A DNA stretch of 64,000 nt from NCBI RefSeq assembly GCF_014839805.1, contig NC_051116.1:3453556-3517555 (forward strand), read 5' to 3'. The notes beneath the pieces are model-generated. The model saw nothing but the letters and a program-made list of their open reading frames with translations, did no database searches and was not told where the DNA came from. The number at the start of each line of letters is the position of its first letter. Position 1 is the first letter of the stretch. The position numbers were made by a program, and so were the translations under genes. Origin of the DNA: Manduca sexta. Taxonomy: Eukaryota; Arthropoda; Insecta; Lepidoptera; Sphingidae. Positions 47,934 to 59,290 of the stretch are shown piece by piece.

Positions 47934-48189
47934 CTCTTCATATACAAAAATATAAAATTCATTGAAAGATGGGCACAGTGCAGTCTTATTTATAATATAA
48001 TTATGAAAACAAAATTTAAATAAAAACAATAAACATCAACACAAGATTAGCAAATAATAAGAAAGTAAAAGCTCTATACCATTCTAATCTCTCCATTATT
48101 TTATATCGGACAAGGTATGTGTGTGTGAGTATACCCAAAAACCAGGCATTATCAAATATAAATAAAGTTAACGCGCCCAACTAGTGCTA
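47934..48189. other. AT-rich non-coding stretch
   Basis: Nothing recognised. Confidence 0.4.
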
Positions 48190-48360
48190 GTATTAACCAT
48201 ATATCGATACCACGCGATTTGTCGCGAGCTAACAGCGGTAACTCGCGATAAGTCGCGCGGTACGATGGCGTCGATTAGTCGCTTAATGTATCGATAACTC
48301 GAGACGCTAGTGACGGGAATGTGTCGATAAACTTTATCGATATCGATACACTATCGCACA
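48190..48360. promoter_or_regulatory. Cluster of TATCGATA (DRE) octamers in a CG-rich island
   Basis: Perfect TATCGATA occurs at 48202-48209, 48289-48296, 48335-48342 and 48341-48348 (the last two overlap by two bases), with a tgtcgata variant near 48322. The interval 48210-48290 is rich in tcgcg. TATCGATA is the Drosophila DREF site, used in housekeeping promoters and boundary elements shared with BEAF-32. No adjoining first exon is visible. Confidence 0.55.
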
Positions 48361-49999
48361 TATTTTGACGATTCGCCACGTTATTGTAATCATTTATATT
48401 TAGTTTGTTCATATTATGGACGTCTGTTATAAATAATTGGTTTTCGACTTTATGTGACATGCCGTCATAAATGAAATATATTAAATGTCAAAGCATGAAA
48501 TTTATATAATAGTGATGGTTATTATAATTGTTACAAACACTTCACGCATATTTGAATATAGACCTTTTTGCAAATTAATGTTCTTTAACTACATATAATT
48601 TTTATGCATACTATATTTTGCCCAAAACTTGAGATTTTTCTACGAGTTTTAGTATAGAATAAACTTCAATTAAATTTATGTTTATTTCCATGTGTAAATA
48701 TGCTATTTTTTATTATTTGTGCCTGAAAGATATTAAATCCATTGAGGATGCCTTACGAGAATCTTTTCTCGAAGGAAAAGCAAAAAATTTATTAGAATAT
48801 TAATTTTACATGAGTTAACTTAAACAGATTAAGAAAAGTATTACATGCACCGGTGGTTCATAACAAGTATATTATTTACATAGTTACATTTCGCCTTTGC
48901 ATTTCTTTGTTTTTTTTTTGTTGAAGATATCATATAAGCTTTCGTACCGATACTTAAACACCTACAAGGCCATATAATATACACTTGCATTCTTGATATT
49001 TGAAAAGGAACAAGGATTTATAAAGATAAATTTATATCTCCAGTAATCTTAAATGGAAACTGATAGAACATGTGATTAAAGTGGGATTAAGTGAACAATA
49101 CATATTATATTATAAATAAACAATGAAGTAATCTCGAACAGCTTAACAATTGATTAAATATTCAAAAATTAATGTCGGAATATCGCAGTCTGAAGGAATT
49201 ATTACAATTGACTTATTTTCGTTTAAATCCATATATCGGAGCCTTTATTCAACGAAAATTAAATTCAGTCTATTGTAATGAACATACAAAGACTTCTTTA
49301 TAGTATATTAATATATTTCGGATTGTACAAATAAAATGTATGCTTATTAAGTGAAGTTACAAAGCTCAAATTCCAGCGTTTCAAAGTCCTAAACAAAGCA
49401 CATTTCAGTGTTAAATATTTTATTTTCCAAATTAGTTTCTTAAAAATCCATAAACTTAATATGAAACAAACAATATCACTTATAAAGGGCACAGTAGTAA
49501 AGAAATCATAAAGAAATATTATTTAAGGGCATTAATCAGTCGTAGGATTTTTATCAGTCTTTTATATTAATAGATAAAATGTTCTTTTTATTAATAGCGA
49601 CAGATCAGCAGTTAACGTAACGGATTGCCAAGACGAAAAGTCCATAGCATATTACTTTATGCCAAAAATTGAAATTTAATAAATTAATTGTATTCTGAAG
49701 ATACGTATTCCAATCTACATTAGCGAAAACGTTTCCCTTCTTATTAGTCGAAAAGGCCTATACCCGAAAGTAGGAGAGTATACCTACACATTACAAATAT
49801 TCTATAGATTTGTATTTGACTTATTAAAAAAACAGGCCTGTAAAAGAAACCAGTATAACAGTTTAAAATTAATATCAAAACTATAAAGATACGAATCACA
49901 ATATTTCCAATATCTGTGCCGCCGCAGGCTTACACGTTACCCAGTTTAAACCGAGTTTCAATAGCGCCGCATAAACAATCAAAATGCAGCAGTAAAGAC
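48361..49999. other. AT-rich non-coding stretch
   Basis: No exon or repeat recognised in 1.6 kb. Confidence 0.4.
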
Positions 50000-50027
50000 A
50001 ATTTATCGACACCGGTGTCGATAAATT
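50000..50027. repeat. 28-bp perfect palindrome
   Basis: Two 14-base arms, aatttatcgacacc and its exact complement, with no spacer. Each arm holds a tgtcgata/tatcgaca variant of the DRE-like octamer around a central caccggtg. Confidence 0.9.
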
Positions 50028-50087
50028 TATTTCGCACCACTAGCGCTGGCAAACACACGAGCTGTCATTGGCATAGGCGACGGCGCG

Positions 50088-50121
50088 AGAGGCGGGCGGG
50101 GCGGGCGGGGGGGGGGGGGTG
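50088..50121 (+). repeat. G-run island, strong G-quadruplex pattern
   Basis: Runs ggg, gggg, ggg and a final run of about 13 G lie within 30 bases. Confidence 0.7.
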
Positions 50122-50714
50122 TTTCTTAACCGACCACTTGGAATAATACCGAGATGATGTCTACTGTATTTGTTGAGTTTTCAATTTGTTACATCTTCAT
50201 TGAAAACAAATAGTTTTAGTGTAGCGTTCTGTTATTTTTTTTATATTTTTCATCGCCATTGCAAAGTAACTACTCTTAGTATTGCACCTAATGGTAACAG
50301 CATTGGTTAAAAATGTCGGTTTTTAAACCTTAGGCCTTATTAGAGATGCCACACGTTTTGATAGTGCGTACAAGTACGTACGTCGCGTTTAAAACAATAG
50401 AAAATGACATACAGAACACCATTGCCCGCTAATTTCACAAAGATAACGTAATACAGTCGTGTCACACTGTAATAGAGCATAAGGCCCCTTGTGTGGAGTG
50501 GTCGCTATCCGAGTAGATACAAATAACTTACCATTACTTTACCATTTCCTTAAATCCTATTACAGTGAAGATTTAAAGGCGGTTCAACCGATCGTCGAAG
50601 ACAGTTAACATCTCTATTTTCATCAACACCTAGCTGACCAAACAGACGTTGTCCTGTCTTAACTATGTATGCACGCGCGCATTTTTCGTTAAGTTTTCTT
50701 AAATTTTTTAATTT
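50122..50714. other. Non-coding stretch
   Basis: Possible remnants of family C at 50285-50305 and 50495-50525 are too short to call. No exon. Confidence 0.35.
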
Positions 50715-50876
50715 TCCACGCAAATTTTTGATTTTTTTCCGTCATAAGAACCTTCTCCTGACAATAACAAACACAACAAAAATAAATTAGTGAAATCGGT
50801 GCAGCCGTTCACGCGTGATGGCGTGACCAAGGGAAATAGGTATTCATTTTTATATATATATAGATAGATATATAAG
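50715..50876 (+). repeat. Family D 3' end, second type
   Basis: It has 'cgtcataagaaccttctcct', 'gtgaaatcggtgcagccgtt' and 'tatttatatatatatagat'-type end sequence. Matches 31005-31146. Confidence 0.7.
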
Positions 50877-51533
50877 AAAACTTATATTTAAAATCGAATA
50901 TAAGCTTACAGTGAAGTATTACCCAAACTAGCAATCAAAGACGGGACATCTGCGTCCACAGTTCGTTTCAACACCACAAACTTCACCACTAATAAAACTT
51001 AATACGACCAAATTATTAAACGGATTTTCACCCAAAAGGTCCGACTCCATAATTTGAATTTGATAATCCAATTCCTTCGGACACTAACCCAATCCTGTTC
51101 GGAACTAATTTTAAACTTTTGAATTGATATTGTAATAAAACAGTTCGGGCTACCTTCAAAGTTTTTTATTAAAGGAAGGAATTGGCACAGTTAGCTAAGG
51201 ATAATGGATTTAAATCGAGATAGGAGAGATATTATTTTACCTTTACAATAAATAGTTTTTTCAAATTCGCTATCGGGTTAGATAAACCAAGGTAGCTATA
51301 CCACTAGTGTAGAAAGCCCATGTCCAACTATGGAATAACATAGTAAGTCGTATTGTTTATTTATTTTTTTCTTTTTTTAATCACCTTTCGAATCTACAAA
51401 CTGGGGTTTTACTGTGAAGTCGATAAAAAAGATATGTACAATAAAGAATAACTTTAAAAAAAATACCGAAAAAGCTCTACTACTGAACATCAAAATGCAC
51501 TATAACTTATATTTCAATAAATTATAATCAATA
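50877..51533. other. AT-rich non-coding stretch
   Basis: Nothing recognised. Confidence 0.4.
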
Positions 51534-51773
51534 ACGGTCTCGGTGACGTCGTTGTATTACGGTAAGACTGCGGTGCTCAGGTCTCGGGTTCCATTCTCGG
51601 GTCGGGCAGTGATATTTATTTTTTTGCTCGCTATTAGCCCGGAGTCTAAAATTTGTGCCCGATATGGAATAGACTCTCGCTTCCTATCACATCATGGGAC
51701 ATATGGTAGAAATTGTGTGCATTAGTTGCGACTTTGTCTGCTCCTTCGGGGATAAAAAGCGTAAGTGCACGGA
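51534..51773 (+). repeat. Family B SINE, diverged, near full length
   Basis: The head 'ggtctcggtgacgtcgttgt' and B box 'cgggttccattctcgg' are followed by 'ttagcccggagtctaaaatt', 'ctatcacatcatgggacata' and 'ctgctccttcggggataaaa'. It is followed within about 10 bases by family C. Confidence 0.8.
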
Positions 51774-51784
51774 AAAGTGACCTT

Positions 51785-52012
51785 AATGCACTTAATGGTA
51801 AGTGGAGTGGGGTGTCAATAGAACGTCGACTGACGAGTGATGATTACCCCTCGGCAGTCGACACAATTATGCCGGCCTGTTGGAACCGGATATACACAGG
51901 CTGATCTTGGGACGCGACACACTTACCTAAGCCACTATAATAGCGGGTATTAACCTTGTGTAAGGCAGTCGATATCCGGGCGGATAAAAAATATATCCTA
52001 CCGATAGCAAAG
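51785..52012 (+). repeat. Family C, reference copy
   Basis: 'tgcacttaatggtaagtgg', 'cgactgacgagtgatgatta', 'cccctcggcagtcgacacaa', 'tatgccggcctgttggaacc', 'ggatatacacaggctgatc' and 'cgggcggataaaaaatatat'. The family has no ORF and no clear tail. Its class is unknown to me. Confidence 0.75.
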
Positions 52013-52458
52013 TAAGCGTATAATCAATAAAAAATGCCGTATCCACAACACCAGCACATAAAGCTTAAAAATTCCGAGTTAACCTGAAGGAAAAATATAA
52101 ATGACGTTTTGAAGGAAAAACTCAGCGATCATTGAAAAGTTTGAGTCCCTCGCTCATTTGGTATAATGAGGGAAATTTCACGAATGTCGCTCGCTCATTG
52201 TTTTGAATCTATTTCACCTCGGAGCGGTGTTTGTTTCGACCGCTTATTGTTATTTTCGAAGTATATCGTCTGTGACGCTATTCTCGCGAAGTAGACATTT
52301 TATATAACGGCATGTATGTCGAATAAAGTAAATTATTTCTATCTGTGCTTGCCAAGTTTGTTTACATTATTATAATTGTAGTGTTATTGAAAAGTGATTA
52401 TTTGCGGAACACTGCTCCGGTTTGAAAAGTTTTCTTATAAGAAGCTCTATTAAATCTT
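52013..52458. other. Non-coding stretch
   Basis: Nothing recognised; modest GC at 52180-52280. Confidence 0.4.
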
Positions 52459-52741
52459 TGCTTTGCATGACGAGACGAACTTGCCGTTCGCGTGATGGTA
52501 AGCGATACGATCTTCCAACAGTAGAAACACCATACAACACCTTGAATTATAAAGTATTGTTTTGTATTGCACTGCGCTTGACATCCTAAGATATGAGATA
52601 TTTAGTATTATTATGTCCAGTAGTTACACTGGCTACAATGTTCTTCAAACCGGAACACAACAGTGACTACACACTGCTGCTTGGCGGCAGGGATAGACAT
52701 TAAGGTGTTACCTACCCAGGGGGATCCTCACATATGAGAGA
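52459..52741 (-). repeat. Family A, inverted, near full length
   Basis: It has 'cgagacgaacttgccgttcg', 'gtgatggtaagcgatacgat', 'ttcaaaccggaacacaacag' and 'ctgctgcttggcggcaggga', ending 'cctcacatatgagag'. Confidence 0.85.
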
Positions 52742-53246
52742 TTTAAATACGAAGAGACACAGATTAAACGTCTGATATCTAAGCTAGTATAGAACCTAGG
52801 TTTTCACTAATTTAAAACCGCTGTAGGAGTCGCGGGGCGGCGCGAGGAGGTCGGGGTGACATCGTTAGTCGCCACTTGTAGCCATCTCGTTATTTATGAT
52901 AATGATTCGATGCGCCCCGATCGGTGCCCGCTTACTGGATAACTACGGGGAGTTTGCACGAGACGACACGATTATCGGACGATGTAGTACGATTTATCGT
53001 AACGATTACAAATCAATATTTACTGTACTTAGCACATTGGTCGTACTTCTGCTTTTTCGGTGACTCTGAGTCACTTGCGTGAAGGGCCTGAATGACTATT
53101 AATGAATAGAAAATTCGAGAAAAACGACGACAAATCCAATTCCTACGATGGCTATAATCCCAATAATTTTTTTAACAATTCTCAATCCTCCTTCTTTAAG
53201 ATCAGCACATAATTCCTTTAACAGCATATTAGTAGTCGACATCACC
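52742..53246. other. Non-coding stretch with a CG-rich island
   Basis: 52830-53005 is GC-rich and ends in repeated acgat/cgatt words (52970-53005). No exon. Confidence 0.4.
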
Positions 53247-53451
53247 TATCGATATCACGTCTAGTTCTATAAAAAACGTCAGACAAACTTTAAAAAACAA
53301 AATGGCCGAGTCGCCAAGTCGTGTCGTCCGCCGCGAACGAGCCCCTGTAATGAGATGCTTGCACTCAAGTTTTCAAAGGCAGCATAATTATGTATCCGTT
53401 GCTATAGTGTACAACTTTAATGCGTTTCTTATTTGCACAGGTCGGTTATGA
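53247..53451 (+). other. Short ORF behind a TATCGATA site (candidate only)
   Basis: A TATCGATA octamer (53247-53254) and a TATA-like 'tctataaaaaac' (53267) precede an ATG at 53302 in good insect context (acaaaATGG). The 49-codon frame starts MAESPSRVVRRERAPV and ends at 53451. The frame contains a possible donor (cccctgtaatg), so it might be a first exon. The first 45 bases are GC-rich. No family resemblance. Confidence 0.25.
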
Positions 53452-53485
53452 TTCCGGTATACCGGTTTTCCGGAATACCGGTATT
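53451..53485. repeat. CCGG-rich direct and inverted repeat
   Basis: Two 15-bp units (53452-53466 and 53468-53482) differ at one base. Inside are perfect palindromes ccggtataccgg, ttccggaa and aataccggtatt. The accggttt word resembles the Grainyhead site. Confidence 0.6.
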
Positions 53486-54173
53486 ACTTTACCTCTTTGA
53501 CTTGTTATTTGTCTGGTCTGAATTAACTTTCTTAAGATGTTTCTAGAGCTTTGAGAAGATTCAAATCACAAATATTAAGGTAGGAGTGAAAAGTTTTGTA
53601 CGAAACCGGAAAATGACACGTGTAGTCAAATATCTAACATATGACAGTAGCTTTTTCAGAGAAGCGATCAGAGGTCAAACAGCGAATAAGTGATAATAAA
53701 ACTTAATGGTAGTAAGCTTTATTAAACAAACGATTGGAATTACCTTTCGGTATTTCGTTAATTTGTAATAATTAGATTTTTTGTATTTTTTTCTTTCTTT
53801 CGATTCATATTTTACATTTTAATTTGCATATATTTTCTAGCATATGAGTATTTTATTTTAATGTTAGTATTGGTGTAAGTTCCGCTTGCTTGCTTGCTAA
53901 AATACGCCAACCCCATACAGGAGTAGGGTTGGGGAAGAAGGAGTTATTAAATAAATTCATGACAGTAATTAACATGTAAGAACAAAGGTTTGTACAAAAC
54001 ATGTTTATTCTTTGATATCAGTAAAACGCTTTGTAGACAATCGGCTCAAACTTCTAAATGAGTTATAACTGAACGTTACAAATACGTGAAGTTTGCAAAT
54101 TAAGGTGCGACGGATCAAACATTCACGTTCTTACAAAAGAGCTCAAAGTTTTAAGCCTGTATTCATATGTTTA
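53486..54173. other. AT-rich non-coding stretch
   Basis: A 'cttgcttgcttgct' microsatellite lies near 53884-53898. No exon. Confidence 0.4.
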
Positions 54174-54300
54174 TAATAATAATACCTGTGTATAATAGTG
54201 TCTCATTGTCATCAACTGGCCTGCTTTACTGAGAGGGTTTAGACCTTAGACTCCTGCTAGCCTAGTGAGGAGAAACTTCACATAACTTCGATATTGTTTT
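54174..54300 (-). repeat. Family E SINE tail fragment
   Basis: It has 'ataataataatacctgtg', 'gctttactgagagggtttag' and 'accttagactcctgctagcc', then stops before the tRNA-like head. Confidence 0.65.
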
Positions 54301-54843
54301 TTTTATTTTTTTTTGTCAGCACAGCGGCAGGGTAACAGTGTGTTTTTAACATAATATCCTCGGGCCTGGGTTTCTCTAGACATGGTTATTATTATATAAG
54401 TGTCTCGTAAGAACTAAGTCAAATTTCTTTTACAGTGTATATTTTTTTTATGGCAACCACTTTATTGGCAACCGTCATTGAATGGATGAGTGGAACAGTT
54501 ATATTTTGAAGAACACTTTGTAAGCTGTAGATATCTTCAAAAGGTAAATATACACTCCTATACTGAATATCTTTGTATTAAAATATGTACTGTATGTATT
54601 ATCTAATGGTATCTCTAATAAATAAAAAAGACGATCATCAGACAAGCAGCGCACTGTTGTACAGTCAGCCAGGAAAGTAGTGTAACAAATTTTTAAATTG
54701 CCTTTAAACTTTTATCTCCCTATCAGCGTTTTTTCAGCACTCAAATAAACTTCATAGCGTTTATTTTAAATAAAGAATATTAATATTTTGATTGAAGTTA
54801 ATGTGTAGAAGCCTTTTGAAATTTTGAATTTGTTTACTAATTG
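54301..54843. other. AT-rich non-coding stretch
   Basis: Nothing recognised. Confidence 0.4.
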
Positions 54844-55056
54844 CTGATGGTAGGATATATTTTATATCCGCCCGGATAGCGATCACCGTACACAAGGAGT
54901 TAAAACCCGCCATAGTGGCCCACGTGTGTCGCGTTCCAAGATCAGCCTGTGTATATCCGGTTCCAATAGACCAGCATATTTTTTCGACTGCCGAGGGGTA
55001 ATCATCTCTCGTCACCAAACATTTCATTGGCCCCACTCTTCGTACCATCAGGTGCA
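54844..55056 (-). repeat. Family C, inverted full copy
   Basis: It has 'ttatatccgcccggatagcg', 'catagtggcccacgtgtgtc', 'gatcagcctgtgtatatccg', 'gactgccgaggggtaatcat' and 'ctctcgtcac', ending 'accatcaggtgcagtaagg'. Confidence 0.75.
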
Positions 55057-56012
55057 GTAAGGTTACTTAGCTGTGCTGTAAAAAAGTAATTTATAATACT
55101 TTAGCGGCTGACTGTACATAAACAGACTAAACATAATTTTCGTCCACACATTTAAACTACAAGCACTCTTACATTATCAAAACAATCCCGCGAGAGCAAC
55201 ATCCCAACTAAATTATAAATGTACCGTGGCCAGTGTCGTCACTCGAGTAAAACCAACATTTTGACTCTGCTGTTTATGCATTAAAGGCAAAATTTAAACG
55301 AATTGTAATTAACATCAGATGGTATTTTGAAGCGAAACTTCATTCTACTATCAGTCCATGTTTGCTGTAATATTGACGAGTAAAGTGTTGTATGTATGTG
55401 TTTTTACTAGGTGTAATAATGTAGTAGGCAATACCGCTTTGTCTATTTCTAACACTATGCAAGCGGTCTTGTGTTATTGTTTGAAGCACATAGGGCATTA
55501 TGAGGCTTAACTTATGCATGATGAGGAAGATGCAATCCTATGCAGATCTTCATCAGACAGTTTCTGGATCTTTTGCTTTTTACAGTTTCTAATGAGCAGA
55601 AAGCATCATCAACCCATAAACAATAGTAGAAACTATTTAGTATCAGGACATAAGGCTTATAATATTATTATTAATAAAATGTCATTTTTCATATTATGAA
55701 GATTCAAAAGTAGCTAGTACTATAATAGTATTTATGAAACAATCACTAACTTTAATATACGTATCTAGATCTAGATTTCTAATCCTAAAAAATACACAAT
55801 ATTCTTGGTACAAAATAAAGACAGGTCCGCATTCGGTACAGTGCCTGGACGCGGGCCAGCGGCTCCATAACAAGTGGGCCACACCCCCCGCCCCCCGATA
55901 TATCAACATCGACACTCTACACGCACGCTGTTATTTAAATTTAAACATACGGCGCCATGTTGTTTGCTTTAGGATTAAGATGGTAAGTATATTTTACAAG
56001 ATATGTTTTAGG
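55057..56012. other. Non-coding stretch
   Basis: AT-rich, with a short GC patch at 55840-55900. Frames up to 107 codons have no domain. Confidence 0.4.
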
Positions 56013-56222
56013 GTGCTTAGGGATAATACCGGATATGGGGTAATCCCGGTATTTTAAGATTACTACTAAACTGTAACTAGGAGTAATAACGTAGCAAACA
56101 ATTGTGATACATTAAAACATAGCACATCAAGCTATGTTGTCAGTATTAGTTAATTTTGTCGGGTGTAGCAATAATCCTGAAACAACGGAACTACCTCATG
56201 ATCCGGTATTATCCTAACGCAC
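56013..56222. mobile_element. Candidate MITE with about 22-bp inverted ends
   Basis: The left end 'gtgcttagggataatacc' (56013 on) and the reverse complement of the right end (56201-56222) share a perfect 14-bp core, ggataataccggat, plus flanking gtgc and tta allowing one gap each side. The interior is about 165 bp, AT-rich and non-coding, with an internal ccggtatt (56046-56053). No exact target duplication is seen. Confidence 0.45.
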
Positions 56223-56963
56223 TTTATATATTTATAATGGTAGTTACAACAATTCTACATAAAACTAGATAAAATAAAATAAAACAGGTAAAGTACAGCA
56301 CTGTATTCATTATATACTTGCTTGGAAACAATAAACGAACCAGAAGTATTAACTCGCACAAGAAATACTTTTTATAAATTCCATAGCCGCCAAAAACAGC
56401 TACACCAGAATTTTGGTATATAAAGTAATACATTATAAACAGTTGTATTTTTGTTAATAGTCCCGCCAGTTCGAATTGGCTGCTGTAATGGCTGTGTGTG
56501 GGTTGTTGCTCAATAAATAAATAATATTGCTGCACTCGTCATCTTTGGACATAAGATTTAAAATTGTCCAGCGATTAAACAGGCTCCTTCTTTAAATTAA
56601 ACAGTTGTATCGCTGCATGGTAGAACTAAAAGCTCTCGTCCCGTCTCACCTACGAACCGCACCGAGTGAATATTTACATGCAGTGTATATAAACTTGTCC
56701 TTTTTGCTCGCAACCAGTACGAAGGTTGTAAACAGGCTAAAAGTATTCTATTTTACTCAATGTCGAAACCGCAACGAAATACGGCGGAAGGAAGTGCAAA
56801 GAAATAGACGTTGCATTTGGTACGAATAAAATCAATGATTTTAAAGTGAAATTTTATTTGGTCTGTTTTCGACGTACGAATTTTGTAAGTGGTAGAGCTG
56901 ACGGGTTAGACTATAGCGTCGTGTCGATTGGAGTGATGTTGGTAGTAACAGTCAATTTGAAGA
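56223..56963. other. Non-coding stretch
   Basis: AT-rich, no exon. A 103-codon minus frame (56224-56535) is hydrophobic by composition only. Confidence 0.4.
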
Positions 56964-57269
56964 ATACTACTGATGGTAGGTCTCTTATATGCGAGAGTCT
57001 ACGTCTACGCCTGGGTAGGTCTATTTCTGCCGCCAAGCAGCAGTGTTAGTCACTGTTGTGTTCTAGTTTAAAGAACATTGTAGCCGATGTAACTACTGGA
57101 TATAATAAGACTTAATATCTCATATCTCAGGATGGCGAGCCTAGTATAATACCAAATAATACTTTGTAATCCAAGGCCTGGGACGTTGTTTCTGCTGTTT
57201 ATGGGCGGTTTTCTCGCTTACCATCAGGCGAATGGCAAGCGCGTCTTATGATTCAAAGCAATAAAAAAA
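56964..57269 (+). repeat. Family A, near full length
   Basis: It has 'actactgatggtaggtctct', 'ccgccaagcagcagtgttag', 'gaacattgtagccgatgtaa' and 'cttaccatcaggcgaatggc', with the tail 'attcaaagcaataaaaaaag'. Confidence 0.85.
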
Positions 57270-58083
57270 GACTTGATAGGCTTGAATTTGATTAGGGTAC
57301 AGGGTATAAGACTTAATATATTAATATATGTCAGTATGACGCAGGCATTACCGTGGCTCGTTGGTTTTCGTAATTCAAAGATTAGATGATGTTTCTACCA
57401 TTTATGGACAGACAATATGTAACTCAAAATAACATAACTATAATGATACCTTTCTATAATATCTGACAGCAAATGTTAATTTTATGTTCAACTTAGGAAA
57501 ACACTGAATTCTAATTTTGGATTTGCCGTATATGGTATTAAAATCGCACCAAATAACAGTATTACACAAATTGAGCCTTTGGCTATCCCTCAAGGGGATA
57601 TGCATGACGATACATTGCAATATATAATAAACAGCACTAAGCTATAAGTGAAAAACAACCCAAAGTTGTTGCCAAACCCACTGATTATTTTCTCACGTTA
57701 TGTCGGTGTCTGAGACTGTATCGTGGTGTCTGACATTGGTGTCGGCCGCAGCACTGGCTGAATGCCAAACGCACTACCCATCTATTATTCGATACATTCG
57801 AAAGATTAAATGTGCACTTTATTTATTACTATTTGATATTTGGGATTTTCTAAACTGTACTGCGGTACTTGATTTTTATTTGTGTTTAATGATAGCAGAT
57901 GAGTATTTGGCTGAGGATACAGATTTGATTTTGAAAATGGAATAAGAGAATTTAATATTTTTGGAATTCGACTAAACTGGATTTTATTCTGTGTTTTGTT
58001 GCTGTTATGTCATTGCTTGTATGCGACCTTGCTCATCTCATCATCTTCTTGTTTATTTAGGATCGTTTGACATTTACAAATCT
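57270..58083. other. Non-coding stretch
   Basis: A small family-A-like shred lies at 57370-57415 ('gatgtttctaccatttatgg'). An 81-codon frame (57700-57945) has no domain. Confidence 0.4.
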
Positions 58084-58272
58084 ATACTAATATTATAAAG
58101 CTGAAATTTGTTTGAACGTGCTAATCTCACGAACTACTAATCAGATTTTGATTTTTTTTTCACTAGTAGAATGATACATTATTCGTGAGTGTTATAGGCT
58201 ACTTTTATTCCAGAAAAATATATATCCCAGAGAAGCTCTTTTAATGGGGCGGAGCCACGGGTAAAAGCTTGT
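58084..58272 (-). repeat. Family D, inverted copy
   Basis: It begins 'tatactaatattataaagct', passes 'ctcacgaactactaatcaga' and 'ggctacttttattccagaaa', and ends 'ggggcggagccacgggtaaa'. Confidence 0.75.
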
Positions 58273-58369
58273 GCATTATAAAGCTCTAATATCTTAAGGA
58301 CTCAATGCTGTTCAAAGCTAAATTTAGAATTGAGTGCTACTGTTTACTACTCATGCAGGGTTAGCCAGT

Positions 58370-58578
58370 GGTAATACTACCACCCGCAACCACCTTCACT
58401 ATCCAGTGACCGTCGTACACAAGGTGTAGGGCCATAGCCGACAAAGTCAGTCTGTCGCGACTCAATTTTTTATTCAATTTTGCGACATGTTCATTGATCA
58501 GTCTGTATATGCGGTTTTAAACAGCCCGACATGATTGTGTCGACTGGCAACCATCTTTCATCAGTAGTCACTATTAGG
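58370..58578 (-). repeat. Family C, inverted, diverged
   Basis: It has 'gtgaccgtcgtacacaaggt', 'gtctgtatatgcggttttaa', 'acagcccgacatgattgtgt' and 'cgactggcaaccatc'. Confidence 0.6.
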
Positions 58579-58602
58579 ATTTATTAGAGCAAGCATAAAA
58601 AT

Positions 58603-58720
58603 AACAAAATTATGTATCCGTATATGCCTTGCTTCGGAAACAAACTCAACATTGCGGTATTAACAAAATTATGTATCCTTATATGCCTTGCTTCGGAAAG
58701 AGACTCAACATTGTGGTATT
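58603..58720. repeat. 59-bp tandem duplication
   Basis: Units 58603-58661 and 58662-58720 match at 55 of 59 positions. Each begins aacaaaattatgtatcc and ends ggtatt. Confidence 0.9.
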
Positions 58721-59110
58721 ATATTAAAAACCCTTCTACTTTCTAGACGCCATTTGTTAAACTACTCCTTCATTTTGTACATAAGGTACCCCCCGCTCTA
58801 AGTACCGATATCCGTTCCGAGCTTTTGCGGTCACGTTGAGCACACGGCATCCACTAGCGATGTAATCTTATATGATGTAGAACTGTTTAAACTGAGTTTT
58901 CATTGTAACCAAACATATAGAAGAATAGGTTGCTACACTGCTATCGGGACTTCACTTGACGATGTTTAAGGTAAATAGAAAAACACATATTACATGCCTA
59001 GTATATAATGCATGTTAGCCCAGTTGAGAATGTAACTGCTAAGACAAGGTAGATTCAAAACTCAATGCATACACCACTGAATTTGTGAAGTTATACCTAT
59101 ATTTTTATCA
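58721..59110. other. Non-coding stretch
   Basis: Nothing recognised. Confidence 0.4.
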
Positions 59111-59290
59111 ATTATCGCTCGCTTTAGCGGTAGAACACATCGTGAGGAAACCTGCATACCTAAGTATCCACAAAAAATTTGAAGATAAAATTTGCGAGCC
59201 CACACTAAGCTAGCGTGATGTACTACGGCTTAAAGCCTCTCAGAAGTAGAGAAGGCCCGTGTTCAGCAATAGGCAGTATAACTAATACAG
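59111..59290 (+). repeat. Family E SINE, head missing
   Basis: It has 'cgctcgctttagcggtagaa', 'cacatcgtgaggaaacctgc', 'gatgtactacggcttaaagc' and 'ctctcagaagtagagaaggc'. Opposite orientation to 17557-17893. Confidence 0.7.

Noticed and set aside
53268..53284. Canonical TATA plus initiator promoter
   Set aside because: The TATA-like word and the tcaga word are only about 13 bases apart, too close for a standard core promoter.
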